Shown one piece after another: positions 61,346-64,000 of a stretch of 64,000 nucleotides of DNA; within the stretch, counting starts at the first letter, position 1; every line of letters starts with the position of its first letter. Below the pieces are notes generated by a model, which was not told where the DNA came from, ran no database searches, and was given only the letters and a program-made list of their open reading frames with translations. A program made the translations under genes and the position numbers. This DNA is from Medicago truncatula. Taxonomy: Eukaryota > Streptophyta > Magnoliopsida > Fabales > Fabaceae. Where the stretch lies: contig NC_053047.1 of the NCBI RefSeq assembly GCF_003473485.1, forward strand, positions 32,784,972-32,848,971, read 5' to 3'.

Positions 61346-61588
61346 TGAGATTTGAAAGCTGAACTAAAATTTAAGACTATAGAGATGCATGATTTCTACT
61401 TAAAAAAACTATTTTAATTTCCCCTATATCATAAATGTTGGTGCGTCATCCATGCCAAAAAATGGGCTGTTATGAGATTTGAAAGCTAAACTAAAACATA
61501 AGACTATAGAGATGCATGATTTCAGCCCTAAATTAAAACAGACTTTCAATTCCCTCTATGTCATAAATGTTGGTGCGCCAGGTATGCC
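61346..61588. repeat. 127-bp tandem duplication inside the Helitron
   Basis: tgagatttgaaagct(g/a)aact to ataaatgttggtgcg(t/c)(c)a occurs twice (61346 and 61473), about 85-90% similar by eye. Confidence 0.8.
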
Positions 61589-62849
61589 TAAACTTGGGGT
61601 GCCAATAATGATGGAGTAAACACATAAAAGGCAAGTCAACCTGTATGCATTTAAGAAAAACTAACAAATAATATCATTTATTTATTCTTTGGTTGCTTTT
61701 TTTTTTTTGGTAGATTTCTTTGTCTGATTTTAATAGCGTTTAATCATATCTGAAGAATTAAATGATATTATTGACAACTAAATACTCATGCCATTAGCTT
61801 GGTAAATATTCACTTGCACGTTTTTGAATATAACTACCTATATGTTATTAATTTTTTAAAAACGTGCAACACTTATTTTTTATTTTTTTCAATATGACCC
61901 ATGAAAAAAATTTATAAATGCAGTTCAGTAGAACAGGTAGTGTCGATGACACGCATGCAATAAGATTATTATATTTGGCAACGCAACAGTAGAAATTGAA
62001 ATTCAGGTGAATATCGAGGAAAAAAAGGATAACATCTTAAAATATATTTAAAAAATTCTTATATTAAGGAAACCATTCTTATAATTTAAAAAAAAAAAAA
62101 ATCCGCAGGCATGAACTTTGTTGTTAAAAAAAAAAGTAGAATGATAAGTTGCATTACTGTTTTAAAAATATTATGACTTTTGTTAGTGCGGTTGTATCGT
62201 CGCTAAAGTAATGACACCATGCTATGAAGCTTAATTAGAAATTTCAAATAGCATGAAGTTTGTGTTAACAAAAAGGTAGACTAATGATTTGCATCAATAA
62301 GATAGAAATTTAGTTGCAATAAATAAAAGTCTATAATAGTTGAAAACAATGAATCAACCAAAACATAGCATCCTTAAAACAAAAAAACTTAAAACATAGC
62401 AAATACATATTACATGACATTAGACAACACATAATCAAAACCATCAGACAACTAAAAATCGAATGTGCAATATAGCAATGCATTGTGACCCAAATCTTTT
62501 TTGCTAGGCCTTAATGCCTTCCACTTGTACAGATTCCTTGCGGTGCAAATTTTTTCCAATCCCCTCCAATTGATCAAAGAAATTAGTGCAATCGAAGGTC
62601 ATTATCCTTTTGGATCTAATGGAGCTGAAAATGATAAAAAAATTCAAAGAAATTAGTGCAAGTTTAAAAATATATATGAAACAAAACATAAGAGATCAAG
62701 AACGAAGATGAAACATGGTTAGATTTTGTTGTGTTATTTGTACCCTTCAAGCAGTGCAAGGCTAAGAGAGTTTGTCATCACTTTCCATTGTTAAGTCTAA
62801 CCTGTTTTGACGGAAAAATGATGTTAGCCAATGATAGTGGGAATACAAT

Positions 62850-63437
62850 CGTTAATATGCACTACATGTTAAATGAATCATTAATATACATGAAAGGTTA
62901 TGAGATCTACGGCTGAGATGTAAGGAGTGGTTGACTGAGTTGAAATGAATCATTAATATACATGAAATGTTATGAGATCTACGGCTGAGATGTAAGGAGT
63001 GGTTGACTGGGTTGATTAACATTAAATGCAATCGTTAATATACATGAAAGATTATAAGATCTACGACTGTGATGTAAGGAGTGGTTGACTGAATCGTTAA
63101 TATACACTACATGTTAAATGAATCATAAATATACATGAAAGGTTATGAGATCTACGGCTGAGATGTAAGGAGTGATTGACTGAGTTGATTAACATTAAAT
63201 GCAATTGTTAATATACATGAAATGTTATGAGATCTACGGCTGAGATGTAAGGAGTGATTGACTGAGTTGAAATGAATCATTAATATACATGAAAGATTAT
63301 GAGATCTACAACTGAGATGTAAGGAGTGGTTGACTGAGTTGATTAACATTAAATGCAATCGTTAATATACATGAAAGGTTATGAGATCTACGGCTGAGAT
63401 GTAAAGAGTGGTTGACTGAGTTGATTAACATTAATTA
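62850..63437. repeat. Seven-copy minisatellite with 72/82/91-bp units
   Basis: Core gagatctacggctgagatgt then aaggagtggttgactgag recurs with starts near 62902, 62974, 63056, 63147, 63229, 63301 and 63383 (spacings 72, 82, 91, 82, 72, 82). Unit length depends on which linker follows the core: a short ttgaaatgaatcatta-type, a longer ttgattaacattaaatgcaa-type, or a 91-bp version with cactacatgttaaatgaatc. Confidence 0.92.
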
Positions 63438-63513
63438 CGGTTTAGGGAGCGAAAATGAGAATAGATTAGGGCAAACATGCTAGCTTGGCAAGTCTAGCTT
63501 TTATAATAAAGGA

Positions 63514-64000
63514 TATTAAAAAATTGAAATGTAATAATATAAAATTATTGGTAATATGTTGGGTTGGATGAATTGAGTCCTTATTAAGTATCACTATTAA
63601 AAAAATTATAAATGAATGATGTGTACACGGGAGACACATTTGAACATCCAAAAATATGTGTATCCATTATGAATGCTTTAAGAAACTAGAAGTAGTCATT
63701 CTTTAGTAAGAAAATAAAAAATTGCGTTACAAGGATCAAACTCAAATTCCCAAAGTCGGTTATTACTAGAAATTTTTCCTCTTATTTCATCCGTCCTTAT
63801 GACTATAATCACCAAGTGCTTATTATTAATGATATATTTCTTTTAACTTCCAAGTGCTAAATACTAAAATTTATAATTCAAAAAATTCGTGATGGATACA
63901 ATGAAGTTATTTGTTATTTAAAAAAAAAAGTTGCATCCCTAACTCAGCGTCCTAAATTCGTCACCGACTATACATACACTAAGGTTTTGTTTGCAAGTAG
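63514..64000. other. Intergenic right edge, nothing recognised
   Basis: AT-rich sequence with no supported gene or element ends. Confidence 0.4.

Larger units (their letters stand above)
60741..63513 (-). mobile_element. Non-autonomous Helitron, about 2.77 kb
   Basis: Read on the minus strand, the 5' end is TCCTTTATTATAAAAGCTAG preceded by A (63514), and the 3' end is a hairpin CGTGCggtaGCACG, ten bases, then CTAG followed by T (60740). TC...CTRR ends, a 3' hairpin 10 nt from the terminus, and insertion between A and T without target duplication are the Helitron signature. No helicase or Rep domain is seen beyond a short possible N-terminal remnant (61053-61196), so it would depend on an autonomous partner. 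It contains a tandem duplication (61346-61588) and a seven-copy minisatellite (62850-63437). Confidence 0.8.

Noticed and set aside
62850..63437. CRISPR-like array
   Set aside because: Repeat cores are about 40-50 bp, the linkers are themselves repeated variants and not unique spacers, and the context is a plant nuclear genome.

Overview
This window looks like euchromatic nuclear DNA from a papilionoid legume, most likely Medicago or a close relative. The evidence is spliced plant-type genes, an AT-rich background, proteins with legume-type sequences (a seed alpha-TIP aquaporin, an HSL-like receptor kinase, a CYP724-like P450), and a dense population of small plant transposons. The species call is an inference from sequence style; no search was run.

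Eight protein-coding genes can be assembled exon by exon with reading frame preserved across every splice. In order they are: (1) the 3' ten exons of the kinetochore gene CENP-C (+, 608-4320; the 5' end lies outside the window); (2) an LRR receptor kinase of the HAESA/HSL1-like group (-, 5638-8943, 2 exons, 1039 aa); (3) a conserved plant protein of unknown function (-, 18118-22677, 6 exons, 221 aa) containing an apparent U12-type AT-AC intron; (4) a cytochrome P450 resembling CYP724 (-, 24475-27941, 9 exons, 487 aa); (5) a helix-turn-helix-like, probably organellar protein (-, 33500-37466, 4 exons, 393 aa); (6) an LRR receptor-like pseudokinase (+, 42785-45457, 3 exons, 615 aa); (7) a TIP3/alpha-TIP seed tonoplast aquaporin (+, 47478-49279, 3 exons, 255 aa); (8) a calcineurin-like metallophosphoesterase (-, 50477-54910, 6 exons, 382 aa). 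They do not form a pathway. This is an ordinary plant gene neighbourhood, not an operon or cluster.

The long gaps (8.9-18.1, 27.9-33.5, 37.5-42.8 and 54.9-64.0 kb) and several introns hold mobile DNA. Many elements have resolvable ends: two solo LTRs with TG...CA termini and 5-bp target duplications (33947-34182 and 58227-59647), a three-LTR TRIM-like element in a metallophosphoesterase intron (51970-52474), a 2.77-kb non-autonomous Helitron carrying a seven-copy minisatellite (60741-63513), a pair of 258-bp Stowaway-like MITEs, a Tourist-like MITE, several fold-back elements including a 1.03-kb near-perfect palindrome (56259-57292), tRNA-derived SINEs, LINE debris, and a dispersed repeat whose copies crowd around and inside the aquaporin gene.

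No CRISPR arrays, rRNA genes or convincing functional tRNA genes were seen. No wholly new biological system is evident. The most noteworthy items are the AT-AC intron, the Helitron with its minisatellite, the 1-kb palindrome, the TRIM trimer, and two sequence-level oddities in proteins: loss of catalytic residues in the receptor pseudokinase, and loss of the known Ser-7 phosphosite in the alpha-TIP.
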